64,000 bases of DNA from Methylocystis iwaonis (lineage in GTDB: Bacteria; Pseudomonadota; Alphaproteobacteria; Rhizobiales; Beijerinckiaceae): contig NZ_AP027142.1 of assembly GCF_027925385.1 (NCBI RefSeq), positions 2,648,001 through 2,712,000 of the forward strand, given 5' to 3'. Below, piece after piece: positions 1 to 8,019 of this stretch (positions within the stretch are counted from its first letter, which is position 1; each line of letters starts with the position of its first letter). Made by a program: the position numbers and the translations under genes. The notes under the pieces were generated by a model. The model saw only the letters and a program-made list of their open reading frames with translations, searched no databases and had not been told where the DNA came from.

Positions 1-1018
1 CGGCGGCCATGGTCAGCTCCGGAATCGCGTTCCACTCTACTTTCCAGGACCGTCCGTCGCGCTCGTGATCATGCACCAGACTCTCGAGCAGCAGGCTCGA
101 ATTGGCGCGCACGACGCGGGCCAATGTTCCGAGATGCTCCGCCGTCTCGGGGTTGCGCTTGTGCGGCATGGTGATGCTGCCGACCCCTTTGGCGAGCGCC
201 GCCTCCCGCAGCTCGCCGATCTCGTCGCGTTGCAGATTGTATATCTCATGGCCAATGCGGTCGGCGGTCGCCGACACGAGCGCGAGGAGTTGCCCCCACT
301 CGGCGTATCGATCCCGGCTTGCGGTCCAGGACATATCGGGGACAGCGAGGCCGACGCGCTCCAGGAAGCGCTGTTGCAGCGCAAGCGCATCCGTCCCGAG
401 CGCCGAAAGGCTGCCGACGCCGCCACAAAGTTGACCGACATCAGTGCGGGCGGCGGCTTCGTCGAAGCGCATTCGATGGCGGCGTAACTCCGCAAGCCAA
501 CCGGCGACCTTGAAGCCAAAGGTGATCGGGAGGCCCTGCTGGCCATGCGTCCGCCCGGGCATGATCGTCTGTCGATGACGCCGGCATAGGGCTTCGCAAG
601 CTGCCATCGCGCGTTCAAGATCGTCACTGAGCAGACGACGAGCGGCGCGCAGGGCAAGCACGAGCCATGTGTCGGCGACATCCTGCACGGTGGCGCCAAA
701 GTAAAACCATTCGGAACCTGACGAAGCGCAACGACGCGCGACGGCGGCGATGAGGCCAGCCGTCGAATGCGCGGTCGCTTGATATCCGTCGCGACACTCA
801 GCCAGAAAGTCGTCGTCGACGCACAACGAGGCGCAGGTCGTCTTTATGTCCTGCGCCGCGTCGGATGGAATCACGCCGTGCTCGGCCTGAACTTCCGCAA
901 GGATGGCAAGAAGCTCGATCCATCTGCGGGTGCGCGGAATGTCGTCGAAAAGCGTGCGCATCTCGGGCGTGGACCAGGCGCCACCATAAATCGCGGAGGC
1001 AAAGGACCAGCCTGTCAT
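1..1018 (-). CDS. Aspartase/fumarase-superfamily lyase, XcbD-like (partial, 3' end outside window)
   Basis: The reading frame is open from an ATG at 1018 to the window edge, about 339 residues without a stop. The start overlaps the upstream TGA as ATGA. The N-terminus (AIYGGAWSTPEMR) and the GRTHGQQGLP and GSITMPHKRNPE motifs (the latter near residues 277-288) place it in the adenylosuccinate lyase/carboxymuconate cycloisomerase branch of the superfamily. It follows a ComA homologue and a second superfamily lyase, the order reported for xcbB-C-D in Xanthobacter coenzyme M biosynthesis. By synteny I infer the XcbD position. The exact reaction is not deducible from the sequence, and a generic adenylosuccinate lyase is unlikely in this operon. 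The C-terminus and the next operon genes lie beyond position 1. Confidence 0.8.
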   Translation of the reverse strand, partial: MTGWSFASAIYGGAWSTPEMRTLFDDIPRTRRWIELLAILAEVQAEHGVIPSDAAQDIKTTCASLCVDDDFLAECRDGYQATAHSTAGLIAAVARRCASSGSEWFYFGATVQDVADTWLVLALRAARRLLSDDLERAMAACEALCRRHRQTIMPGRTHGQQGLPITFGFKVAGWLAELRRHRMRFDEAAARTDVGQLCGGVGSLSALGTDALALQQRFLERVGLAVPDMSWTASRDRYAEWGQLLALVSATADRIGHEIYNLQRDEIGELREAALAKGVGSITMPHKRNPETAEHLGTLARVVRANSSLLLESLVHDHERDGRSWKVEWNAIPELTMAA

Positions 1019-2526
1019 CGGGCATCCCCCGCAAAGCTGCGCGCCTCGGCGAAAAGCGCATCGATTGCGGCCTTCCGGTCGGCCCGCCTCTGCGCAATCT
1101 GTCCCCGGCGCTCGCGCGCCGCTCTGCTCAACTCTTCCGCCATCGCGGCCACTTCTTTCGGAGAGGCGCATCCGACGTCTTTTCGCGCCCCCACGCAACC
1201 CGTCACATCGAGCGCGCAGGCGAGTATGTCTGCTGTGTTTATGACTTCCTCTCCAGCCCCGGCGCTTCGCAGCGCGGCGCCCAGGTCTTCCGGCGTCGCA
1301 TCCGCGAGCGTCCGCCCTTGCGCCTCCAGATTTGCAACGAGCCGACCAACCGCGCCATGCGCGCGCCGATAGTCGATCTTGGCTTCCGCGGTAAGTCGTT
1401 CAGCAAGGTCGGCGGCGCAGACAGCGCGATCTTCGAGCGCCTGCAAGGCGCGCTTCTGGTTGAATTCGAGATCGTCGACGCATTCGGCCACGAGCAGAGC
1501 CGCCTCTCCCGCGGCGCGCAAAGCCTCAGGGATTGCGCCGTAAGCATACAGGCGATTATCCATCTGCCCGGACGGCGTGCGCCCCGCCGCAGCAACCCCG
1601 GCCTGCACGCCAAGGAGCCGATTGGCCGTGGCGCGCGCAAAAGCGAGAGCGAAGGGGTTGCGCTTCTGCGGCATGATCTTGCTGGCGCGAGAATGGCGGT
1701 CGGCCAGCCGAACGAAGCCGAACTCGGCGCTCGCGAAGATCATCAAATCTTCCGCGAGGCGACTGAGATTAACGCACACTGAGACGGCGATTGCGCAGGC
1801 CTCGATGGCTAGATCGTGCATCCACATGGCGTCGCGCGCGTGCCGCACCGGCGCGGTGAAGCCCAGGCGCCTTGCGATCGCTCGCCGATCCTGCGTGATT
1901 ACCGAGCCATTGGCGCTTCCGATGCCCGCGGGACATTGGTTCATGCGCGCGTAAAGCTCGATCGACCGATCGGAGTCGCGCAGTAACGGCCAAGCAAAGC
2001 TTTGAACGTAATGCCCGAATGTCGTCGGTTGCGCGGCCTGCAAATAGGTGTAATCGGGCATCACACTGTCCTTGTGGCGCAAGGAGACAGCGCTCAACGC
2101 CTCGATGGCGACGCCGAGCGCGTCGCATAGATCGCAGATCGCCCCGCAGACCTTCAGATGATAAGCCGTCGTCAAGGCTTCGCGCCTGGCGCGCGCGACC
2201 CCGAGCCAGCCTGCGGCCGCCGTCTTGCGCGTGAGCCAGGCTTCCCGATTCGTGTAGAGATCCCCAAATTCGGGACGGGGTTCGAAAGCTCCGGCCCGTT
2301 GCAAGTCGAGTAGCGCGCCGATCAGCTCGCGCGCCGGCGCCTGCGGAATGACCCCGGCGTCGGCGAGGCAAAGCGTGTGGGCGAGATCGACCCAGCCGAC
2401 CATCTCGGCAAGGCCCATCTGTCCGTCGAGTTCCTCGCTGAACGCCAGGGCGACGAGGCGCGCCGACGGCGATTGTGAAAGGCGCTCGCCGATCTCCAGC
2501 GCCCCAGCGCGCGGATCGTCGCTCAT
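1015..2526 (-). CDS. Argininosuccinate lyase-like aspartase/fumarase-superfamily enzyme, XcbC-like
   Basis: 503 residues. The superfamily signature [11 protein letters not shown] lies near residues 281-291 and the conserved [11 protein letters not shown] stretch near 163-173. The usual THxQ histidine of this region is replaced: the sequence reads YTYLQ, so a position important for argininosuccinate chemistry is Tyr. This fits a diverged substrate. In Xanthobacter, XcbC1 eliminates phosphate from phosphosulfolactate to give sulfoacrylate, and this gene sits directly after the phosphosulfolactate synthase homologue with an ATGA overlap (2523-2526). It also overlaps the next lyase by 4 bp, so translational coupling is likely. 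Assignment to the phosphate elimination step is by synteny and family. A housekeeping argH function is the less likely alternative. Confidence 0.8.
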   Translation of the reverse strand: MSDDPRAGALEIGERLSQSPSARLVALAFSEELDGQMGLAEMVGWVDLAHTLCLADAGVIPQAPARELIGALLDLQRAGAFEPRPEFGDLYTNREAWLTRKTAAAGWLGVARARREALTTAYHLKVCGAICDLCDALGVAIEALSAVSLRHKDSVMPDYTYLQAAQPTTFGHYVQSFAWPLLRDSDRSIELYARMNQCPAGIGSANGSVITQDRRAIARRLGFTAPVRHARDAMWMHDLAIEACAIAVSVCVNLSRLAEDLMIFASAEFGFVRLADRHSRASKIMPQKRNPFALAFARATANRLLGVQAGVAAAGRTPSGQMDNRLYAYGAIPEALRAAGEAALLVAECVDDLEFNQKRALQALEDRAVCAADLAERLTAEAKIDYRRAHGAVGRLVANLEAQGRTLADATPEDLGAALRSAGAGEEVINTADILACALDVTGCVGARKDVGCASPKEVAAMAEELSRAARERRGQIAQRRADRKAAIDALFAEARSFAGDAR

Positions 2527-3404
2527 TCGTCGCTCGCAGTTGATGAAAGAGTTTTATCTTCGATGCGTGCGGGGTCCCAAACCCCGGCGTCCCTCGAATG
2601 CTTGGCGACGGCTGCGAAGCTCTCGAACCGCAGGCCGCAGCGTAGCGCCTCGAGCGCCAGACACTGGTGAGGGGGAATGTTGCCGAGGCTCACATTGGCG
2701 CCGAAGCGACAGACGAGATAGGCCTGCTGCGCGCGTAGCGGCGCCTCCCAGATCATGCGGGACGCAGCGTCCCCGACGAGCCGCGTCACCTCATCCAGAT
2801 AGGAAGAACGAATGTCGCCCGCACGATCGTAAATTCCGACGCCTTGGCCGCTCTCCCTTCCTTCGATGATCACCCATCTCGCGCCCCATTCGAGGTCGCG
2901 CAGGACCTGCGCGGCAAGTTCGTCGGCGACGGGTTGTCGGGCCGGATCCTTTCGTCCCACCTCTGTGATCGGCTCCAAACCGGCGTTTCTGGCGCAATCG
3001 ATCATCCGGCGGCGACGTTCCCCGGGGAGGTCGATCGTGCCCTCGGAAATTTCAACGGCTTCAAATCCGAGTTCGGCGGCGCGCGTCATGAAGACGCGGC
3101 AATGCTCCTGCACGACGGCCGCCTCGAGAAGGGTCCCGCCCGGATAGGACACAATATTGTGGCTGCGCAGCAATGAAAGCTTCGCTTCGAGCGCAGCGCG
3201 CGGCATCAGGGCCGTCGTCCCGAAGCCGAATTTCCAGTGGTCGATATGGTGGGCCGCGAGGTCGAGTATATCGCGCATGGCCGATAGGCCGAGGCCGGTG
3301 TCGATCACCATGGTCACGCCGGCGACGCGCGGCCGGCGCAGGCGTCGATTGACGATCGCATCGAGCGACCAGACGCCTTTCCAGGCGGAGTCGAGGCTAT
3401 TCAC
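2523..3404 (-). CDS. Phosphosulfolactate synthase (ComA/XcbB family)
   Basis: 293 residues from a GTG at 3404 that overlaps the upstream stop as GTGA. A longer in-frame ATG exists at 3653 but its first 83 residues lie inside the upstream gene and look like shadow coding. ComA-family features are [52 protein letters not shown] and ITEVGRKD, all in the family order of a TIM-barrel enzyme. The family adds sulfite to phosphoenolpyruvate to make phosphosulfolactate, the first committed step of coenzyme M synthesis in PEP-dependent archaea and in Xanthobacter (XcbB1). Being in one operon with a CoM-consuming transferase supports a CoM role rather than sulfolactate production for other purposes. Confidence 0.88.
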   Translation of the reverse strand: MNSLDSAWKGVWSLDAIVNRRLRRPRVAGVTMVIDTGLGLSAMRDILDLAAHHIDHWKFGFGTTALMPRAALEAKLSLLRSHNIVSYPGGTLLEAAVVQEHCRVFMTRAAELGFEAVEISEGTIDLPGERRRRMIDCARNAGLEPITEVGRKDPARQPVADELAAQVLRDLEWGARWVIIEGRESGQGVGIYDRAGDIRSSYLDEVTRLVGDAASRMIWEAPLRAQQAYLVCRFGANVSLGNIPPHQCLALEALRCGLRFESFAAVAKHSRDAGVWDPARIEDKTLSSTASDE

Positions 3405-4315
3405 GACTGCGCCTCCAAATGCTGGGACAGCGCCCGGAGGGCGCGTTCGACCATCGGCAGGTCCGCTCCCCACGGCACGATTAGCGTCTCCCCGTCGCGC
3501 TCGATGTCGAACTCGAGCAAACAGCATTTCAGAATAGTCGGCTCGCTTCGTCCTCCGGCGATGACGCGCGGACACATTTCGATACGTGGCGGCTCGTCGC
3601 CGTAATAGTGTCGGTGAAACTGAAGGCTTCGTTCGCAGCCGATCAAGGTCCACGCTTCGCGCGCCGGCGGCCGCTCGTCGAGATAGTGGATCGGCGCGCC
3701 GAGATCGTCGAGGCCGCCGGATCGGCAGGGTACGAGAAAGGCCGCGGGCGTTTCGCTTACGAGCGAGGTCAGTTCGATGCGCTCGAGGATCGGGACGATG
3801 GGCGGCAGATCGGCATAGCTGAGCACGTGGCGCACCAGATCGAACAGCTTGGGAGGCTCCGGCGGCGTGACCTCGACGACACGCAGCATGAGAGGCCGCG
3901 GATGGTGGATGAAATTCACGTGGTCGAACTTGCCCTCGCAGATCAGTGTACGATCGGCGCCGACATTATGTTCAAGCGCCAGCCGCGCCAGCGCCGAACG
4001 GTTGCCGCAATCGGTCTCAGGATCACGGACGTAGACGCACGTCTCGGGGAGACCCAGCACTTCGACGCCCATAATCGGCGAAAACAGCGGCGCGCGGTCC
4101 CGCGCGCTCACGGCCACGACGGCGTGCCGGGAATCGGGTCCGCAAAGAACAATGAATTCCGTGCGTCGATAAGTTTCGCGGCCCAGCAGATGCCCGACGA
4201 TTGCCGGTTCGGTCATGTCGCCGGCATAGGGCTGCACGCTGACGCCACGGTAAGGCAGGGGAACGACATTGAGCCTGTCCAGATAGGTCGGCGCGCAGGC
4301 AAGCCGCTCTCTCAT
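3401..4315 (-). CDS. Unrecognised 304-residue protein of the CoM/epoxide operon
   Basis: I do not recognise the family. The ATG at 4315 overlaps the upstream TAA by one base (TAATG) and the 3' end overlaps the ComA homologue by 4 bp, so it is surely translated as part of this operon. No signal peptide or membrane segment is visible. Possible functional residues include a His-rich patch ([12 protein letters not shown], about residues 130-141), Cys residues in [16 protein letters not shown] and MCPRV, and a [12 protein letters not shown] stretch near the C-terminus. Its placement between a CoA-transferase-like pair and the CoM synthesis genes suggests either a late CoM synthesis step or handling of a CoM thioether. 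Both are inference from context only. Confidence 0.75.
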   Translation of the reverse strand: MRERLACAPTYLDRLNVVPLPYRGVSVQPYAGDMTEPAIVGHLLGRETYRRTEFIVLCGPDSRHAVVAVSARDRAPLFSPIMGVEVLGLPETCVYVRDPETDCGNRSALARLALEHNVGADRTLICEGKFDHVNFIHHPRPLMLRVVEVTPPEPPKLFDLVRHVLSYADLPPIVPILERIELTSLVSETPAAFLVPCRSGGLDDLGAPIHYLDERPPAREAWTLIGCERSLQFHRHYYGDEPPRIEMCPRVIAGGRSEPTILKCCLLEFDIERDGETLIVPWGADLPMVERALRALSQHLEAQS

Positions 4316-5175
4316 TACGCGCGCTCCTCACGCTGCTCGACGAGGTCGAAGCGCCGCTTCAAATCCAACGGCCGGATTTCCTTCTCGTGCACGCGCAGCG
4401 GATCGAGCTTGCGGATCAGATCGACGACGGACCGCGTCGGCGGCGCGATGACGCCGACGCGATCCGCCATCCGAAGCGCAAAGCCGGTGTTTTCCTGCGC
4501 GTCCTCGATCGTCGTGTCGGGATAAAGCGCGACGAGGCGCATATGGCCATCCGCCTCGTAATCGAAAAGACCGAGCTCTGTAATCAAAAACTGCGGGCCG
4601 CGGCCGCGATGGCCATATGCCTTTCTGGGCCGTCCCGCAGCGTCGCGATGGCCGAGATTTGTGATGAAGTCGCAAGCCTCGACCAGCCGAAAGCGGCGTC
4701 GTCCCTTCGCGTCGATCTCGGCGCGATGCGCGGGCGTCCAGAGGGTGACGCGTTGCGCATCGCATGAGAGATTGCCGCCGCCGCCGCCGCCCGGAAGCTT
4801 CATCGCCATGTGCGGCGCGCCGAGCGCCGTCACATTGCAATTGCCCCACCGATCGATCTGCAGACCGGAAAGAAACATCCGCCCAAGCCGCCCGGCCGCT
4901 GCGAGATCGAACAATTCTTCGATGCCGAGCGAAGCGGCCGCGCCCTGATCCATGGCCCAGTCATTGGATGTAGGCGTCAGGAAACGCGGCGCGGGGTCGA
5001 CCCCGTAAGTGGCACCGGCGACGAGCCCCATGCGCGGCGCATGCGTGCGCTTGGCGACATGCATCGCGAGTTGCACGAGGGGTGAGCCAAAACCGTGAAA
5101 GACGAGCTCGCCGTCCTGTATGGTGCGCGTCAACGCCGCGATCATCATTTCGCCGAGAGTGCAGCTTGCAATCAT
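4315..5175 (-). CDS. Class I CoA-transferase-fold protein, beta subunit (GctB/IpdB-like)
   Basis: 286 residues. The sequence follows the glutaconate CoA-transferase beta/IpdB pattern: SGLQIDRWGNCNVTALG, the PGGGGGGNLSCDA glycine-rich segment, GPQFLITELGLFDY and TIEDAQENTGF near the C-terminus. In GctB the covalent catalytic Glu54 sits in a VESG motif. The equivalent stretch here reads LVAGATYG (residues 51-58), so the Glu appears absent, as in IpdAB-type hydrolases. The ATG overlaps the alpha-subunit stop (ATGA). Class I CoA-transferase genes accompany epoxyalkane:CoM transferase genes in ethene-degrading actinobacteria. Activation of a beta-keto acid, or hydrolysis/thiolysis of a CoM adduct, are both possible. 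The real substrate is unknown. Confidence 0.82.
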   Translation of the reverse strand: MIASCTLGEMMIAALTRTIQDGELVFHGFGSPLVQLAMHVAKRTHAPRMGLVAGATYGVDPAPRFLTPTSNDWAMDQGAAASLGIEELFDLAAAGRLGRMFLSGLQIDRWGNCNVTALGAPHMAMKLPGGGGGGNLSCDAQRVTLWTPAHRAEIDAKGRRRFRLVEACDFITNLGHRDAAGRPRKAYGHRGRGPQFLITELGLFDYEADGHMRLVALYPDTTIEDAQENTGFALRMADRVGVIAPPTRSVVDLIRKLDPLRVHEKEIRPLDLKRRFDLVEQREERA

Positions 5176-6128
5176 GCCGGCGCCTCGTCGCGATAGAGGT
5201 TCATCCAGGCGTCGTCGCCATTCGCCCAGGACGCGAGCCGCGCGCGCGTGGCCTCTCCGCCGATGCGGGCAAGATAGGCGTCATGGGACGCGGCGCCGTG
5301 CACGAAGACGTCGAGGTAGGTGCTCTTGAAGCTTTCAGCGCCGGCGCGCGCCGCCGCGTGGTAGAGCGCCGTATGCGGCCGGTCGTATCCGTAGAATGGA
5401 TAGCATGCTGTCGGATGGGCGCCCATCGGCGCTTCGCAGATTGCTGCGACGTAGAAATAGGGAAGAACAGCGCCGGGCATGCCTTGCACGTCCTGCGTCG
5501 TCACGATCTTCTCCACGGTCGCCAAAACAAGTTTCGACGCGCGTGCGAAAAGCAGATCGGCGACCGGCGGCCCTTGAATGACGAGATTGCCCTTCTCGTC
5601 CCCATATTGGGCATGGATCAACGCGACGTCTGGCTCGAGCGCCGGAACGAGAAGCAACTCCTCTCCAGTAAAGGGGCAGGTCATAAGCCTGTATTCAGGG
5701 TGCAGCGTCATAAAGCCCGTGCCGCGCACGGAGCGTATCGGCATGAACGGCAATCCCTGGATCGCCGCGCGCAACTGCTGCACCAGCGTATAGCAGCAAC
5801 TGTCCGCGGCTTCGACCGCGCCGGATTCGAGGGCGCGGCGGTAATTCGGCGCAAGGCCGAAATCCTGCTCGAAACCGACATAACTCTCGGCGGAACGCGC
5901 CAGGGCGCCGCCCGCGCAGAGAAGGTCGACGTCGATGCCATGCGCCGAACCGACGACCGTCAGACCCGTCGCCCCTCTGCGCAGCAGCGCGCGCAAGAGC
6001 GCCATGGGTTCGCGAGACGACAGGCCGCCGCCAACCGCGACGACGGCGCCGTCGGGGACCATGGACGCAAGTTCGTCCAGAGTGCGCCGCTTGTCCGGCT
6101 CGGTTCGAATTTCGCGCGGCGACGTCAT
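5172..6128 (-). CDS. Class I CoA-transferase-fold protein, alpha subunit (GctA/IpdA-like)
   Basis: 318 residues. The N-terminal VPDGAVVAVGGGLSSREP loop is the CoA-transferase glycine-rich segment. Further family motifs are YVGFEQDFGLAPNYRRALE, MTCPFTGEELLLVPAL and DVALIHAQYGDEKGN. It pairs with the beta subunit immediately downstream with a 4 bp overlap, and its ATG overlaps the stop of the upstream GMC oxidoreductase. A class I heterodimer or heterotetramer is expected. In this context it could convert acetoacetate, the product of the 2-ketopropyl-CoM carboxylase encoded divergently, to acetoacetyl-CoA. The apparent loss of the catalytic Glu in the beta subunit makes an IpdAB-like hydrolase equally worth considering. 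Confidence 0.83.
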   Translation of the reverse strand: MTSPREIRTEPDKRRTLDELASMVPDGAVVAVGGGLSSREPMALLRALLRRGATGLTVVGSAHGIDVDLLCAGGALARSAESYVGFEQDFGLAPNYRRALESGAVEAADSCCYTLVQQLRAAIQGLPFMPIRSVRGTGFMTLHPEYRLMTCPFTGEELLLVPALEPDVALIHAQYGDEKGNLVIQGPPVADLLFARASKLVLATVEKIVTTQDVQGMPGAVLPYFYVAAICEAPMGAHPTACYPFYGYDRPHTALYHAAARAGAESFKSTYLDVFVHGAASHDAYLARIGGEATRARLASWANGDDAWMNLYRDEAPA

Positions 6129-7720
6129 GGGGCCCCCGCGGACTGGCTGCGGATCATGTCGGCGGCCTTTTCGGCGATCATGATAACCGGCGCGTTAGTG
6201 TTCCCGCTGACGATCGTCGGCATCACCGAGGCGTCGATGATCCTCAGTCCCGTGACGCCCTGCACGCGAAGTTGCGAGTCGACGACGGCCATGTCGTCGT
6301 CGCCCATCTTACAAGTTCCCGCCGGATGCCAAGTCGTGGACGCGGTGCGGCGTACGAATGCTTCGATTTCCGCCGTGCTTCTCGCCGCAACGCCCGGCGC
6401 AATCTCCTCGCCGCGAATATCGTCGAACGCTTTGGCGTGGAGAAGCTGCAAGCTGCATTGCACGCCCTCGATGGCGAGTCTCAAATCGTCGGGATCGGCA
6501 AGGTAGTTGAAATCGACGGACAGGCGGTCGAGCGGATCCGCCGATAAGAGCGAGACGGAGCCGCGGCTGCGCGGGCGATTGACATAGGCGGTGAACGTCA
6601 GCCCATGTCGATTGGTCGGCCCTGCTTCCGGATAGTCGGCCGCGAGCTGGGCGAGGAAAAAAAGCTGCAACTCGGGGCTTGCTTCCCGAAGTCTCACGAA
6701 GGCGCCGGCCTCCAGAAAATTGGACGCCAGCGCCCCGCTTCGGTCCTTTTCATATTGCCGCCGCGCCGCCGCCTTCTGCGTTTCATCGAGGCCGCCAAAG
6801 GTCAGCGGCTGCGTGATCGCGCATCTGACCCGCGTATGCAGATGGTCCTGAAGGTTCTTCCCGACGCCAGGCAGATGGACGCGGACGTCGATGCCCTGCC
6901 TGTCGAGCTCCGCCTTTGGCCCAATGCCCGAAAGCATGAGCAAAAGCGGCGACCGCAACGCGCCCGCTGAGAGAATGACTTCGCTCTCCGCGCGCGCGGT
7001 CTCGGCCGAGCCGAGTCGCACATAGTCGACGCCGACCGCGCGGCGTCCGTCGAAGCGCAACCGCGTCGCGCACGCGTGCGTTAACGTAGTCAGGTTCTTG
7101 CGATGGCGCGCTGGCGCAAGAAATGCGTCTGCGGCGCTGCATCGCGCGCCATCGGCGAGCGTCGCTTGCAAAGGGCCGCAGCCTTCCTGCGTTTCTCCAT
7201 TGAAGTCCGGGTTGAACGGAAGGCCGATCTCGTTTCCTCCCGCGAAATATCGCTCGACGAGCAAACCGGGCTTATGACTCGAGACTGCGAGCGGCCCGTC
7301 GACGCCGTGGAAGCGGTCCGAAAAATCACGGTTTCCTTCCGATTTGCGGAAATAGGGCAGCACGTCCTCGTACGACCAGCCCTGCGCGCCCGCCGCCGCC
7401 CAACCATCGTAATCGCTGCGATTGCCGCGGATGTAGATCATGTAGTTGATGGCGCTCGACCCGCCGAGCGCGCGGCCTTGCGGCAGGAAAACACGCCTTC
7501 CATTCAAATTTGCTTGCGGTGGCGTGCGGTCGCCCCAGTCGAAAGCGCTGTCCTGCAAGCTTCCATACAGCGCCGGCGTCCGAACGAGCGGCGAGTCGCT
7601 TTCGCCGCCCGCTTCGAGTAGCAGGACGCGGCAATTCGGGTCCTCGGTCAGCCTGTTCGCGAGCACGCAGCCGGCCGATCCCGCGCCAACGATGATGTAA
7701 TCGTAAACAGCTTCGCCCAT
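6125..7720 (-). CDS. GMC family FAD-dependent alcohol oxidoreductase
   Basis: 531 residues, full length for the family. It has the N-terminal FAD dinucleotide fold (YIIVGAGSAGCVLANRL, then LLLEAGG), GMC signature 1 (GGSSAINYMIYIRG), signature 2 (GALRSPLLLMLSGIGP), and the C-terminal active site with WHPAGTCKMG and the Asn of GNTNAPVIMIAEKAAD. Relatives include choline and other primary or secondary alcohol dehydrogenases. It starts 3 bp after the stop of the small Cys-rich gene and overlaps the CoA-transferase-like alpha gene. In an epoxide/CoM operon a plausible substrate is the hydroxyalkyl-CoM thioether formed by the transferase. That would complement the single SDR-type hydroxypropyl-CoM dehydrogenase at 11224. 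This is inference; no substrate residues can be read. Confidence 0.85.
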   Translation of the reverse strand: MGEAVYDYIIVGAGSAGCVLANRLTEDPNCRVLLLEAGGESDSPLVRTPALYGSLQDSAFDWGDRTPPQANLNGRRVFLPQGRALGGSSAINYMIYIRGNRSDYDGWAAAGAQGWSYEDVLPYFRKSEGNRDFSDRFHGVDGPLAVSSHKPGLLVERYFAGGNEIGLPFNPDFNGETQEGCGPLQATLADGARCSAADAFLAPARHRKNLTTLTHACATRLRFDGRRAVGVDYVRLGSAETARAESEVILSAGALRSPLLLMLSGIGPKAELDRQGIDVRVHLPGVGKNLQDHLHTRVRCAITQPLTFGGLDETQKAAARRQYEKDRSGALASNFLEAGAFVRLREASPELQLFFLAQLAADYPEAGPTNRHGLTFTAYVNRPRSRGSVSLLSADPLDRLSVDFNYLADPDDLRLAIEGVQCSLQLLHAKAFDDIRGEEIAPGVAARSTAEIEAFVRRTASTTWHPAGTCKMGDDDMAVVDSQLRVQGVTGLRIIDASVMPTIVSGNTNAPVIMIAEKAADMIRSQSAGAP

Positions 7721-7723
7721 TGT

Positions 7724-7957
7724 CTAGCCGTCTATTGGAGCACACGTCGGCGCGGACGCCGCCGCGGGCCCGCAACACAGGCAGCCAGACCCGTGGCCCT
7801 CTTCCCACGGGTGTCTCTCCGCCATCGTCAGCTCGGGCGTTGCGCGTCGGACTTTGCAGTTGCCGCAAACCCATTCCGCGGGCATGCGGCAGCCGGCGAG
7901 GACGAGCGCCCTCGTGACGTTCCCGCAATCGGGACATGCAATGGCAAATACGGGCAT
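7724..7957 (-). CDS. Small Cys-rich putative zinc- or Fe-S-binding protein
   Basis: 77 residues from the ATG at 7957, chosen because a GGAG lies 8 nt upstream; an in-frame extension to 8023 overlaps the upstream gene. There are nine Cys (residues 8, 11, 23, 31, 34, 59, 61, 62 and 72). The CPDCG and CGNC knuckles form a likely zinc ribbon or rubredoxin-like site, and a second cluster (GCLCCG) lies near the C-terminus with two nearby His. No enzyme domain is visible. It sits between the CoM transferase and the GMC oxidoreductase, 62 bp after the former and 3 bp before the latter. A role in metal delivery to the zinc-dependent transferase, electron transfer from the GMC enzyme or thiol handling can be imagined, but none is shown. 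Confidence 0.7.
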   Translation of the reverse strand: MPVFAIACPDCGNVTRALVLAGCRMPAEWVCGNCKVRRATPELTMAERHPWEEGHGSGCLCCGPAAASAPTCAPIDG

Positions 7958-8019
7958 GGGCGCGGCTCCAGCGTGATCAAAGGGGCGCGGCGGGTACCTA
8001 CCGCCGCGCCGCGAGAGGA

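Noticed and set aside
2523..3653. Longer version of the ComA homologue starting at 3653
   Set aside because: First 83 residues lie inside the upstream gene and are Arg-rich shadow; the GTG at 3404 overlaps the upstream stop as is usual in this operon.
5082..6506. 474-codon plus-strand frame opposite the CoA-transferase-like alpha and GMC genes
   Set aside because: Spans a gene junction antisense, no motif; high GC keeps antisense frames open.
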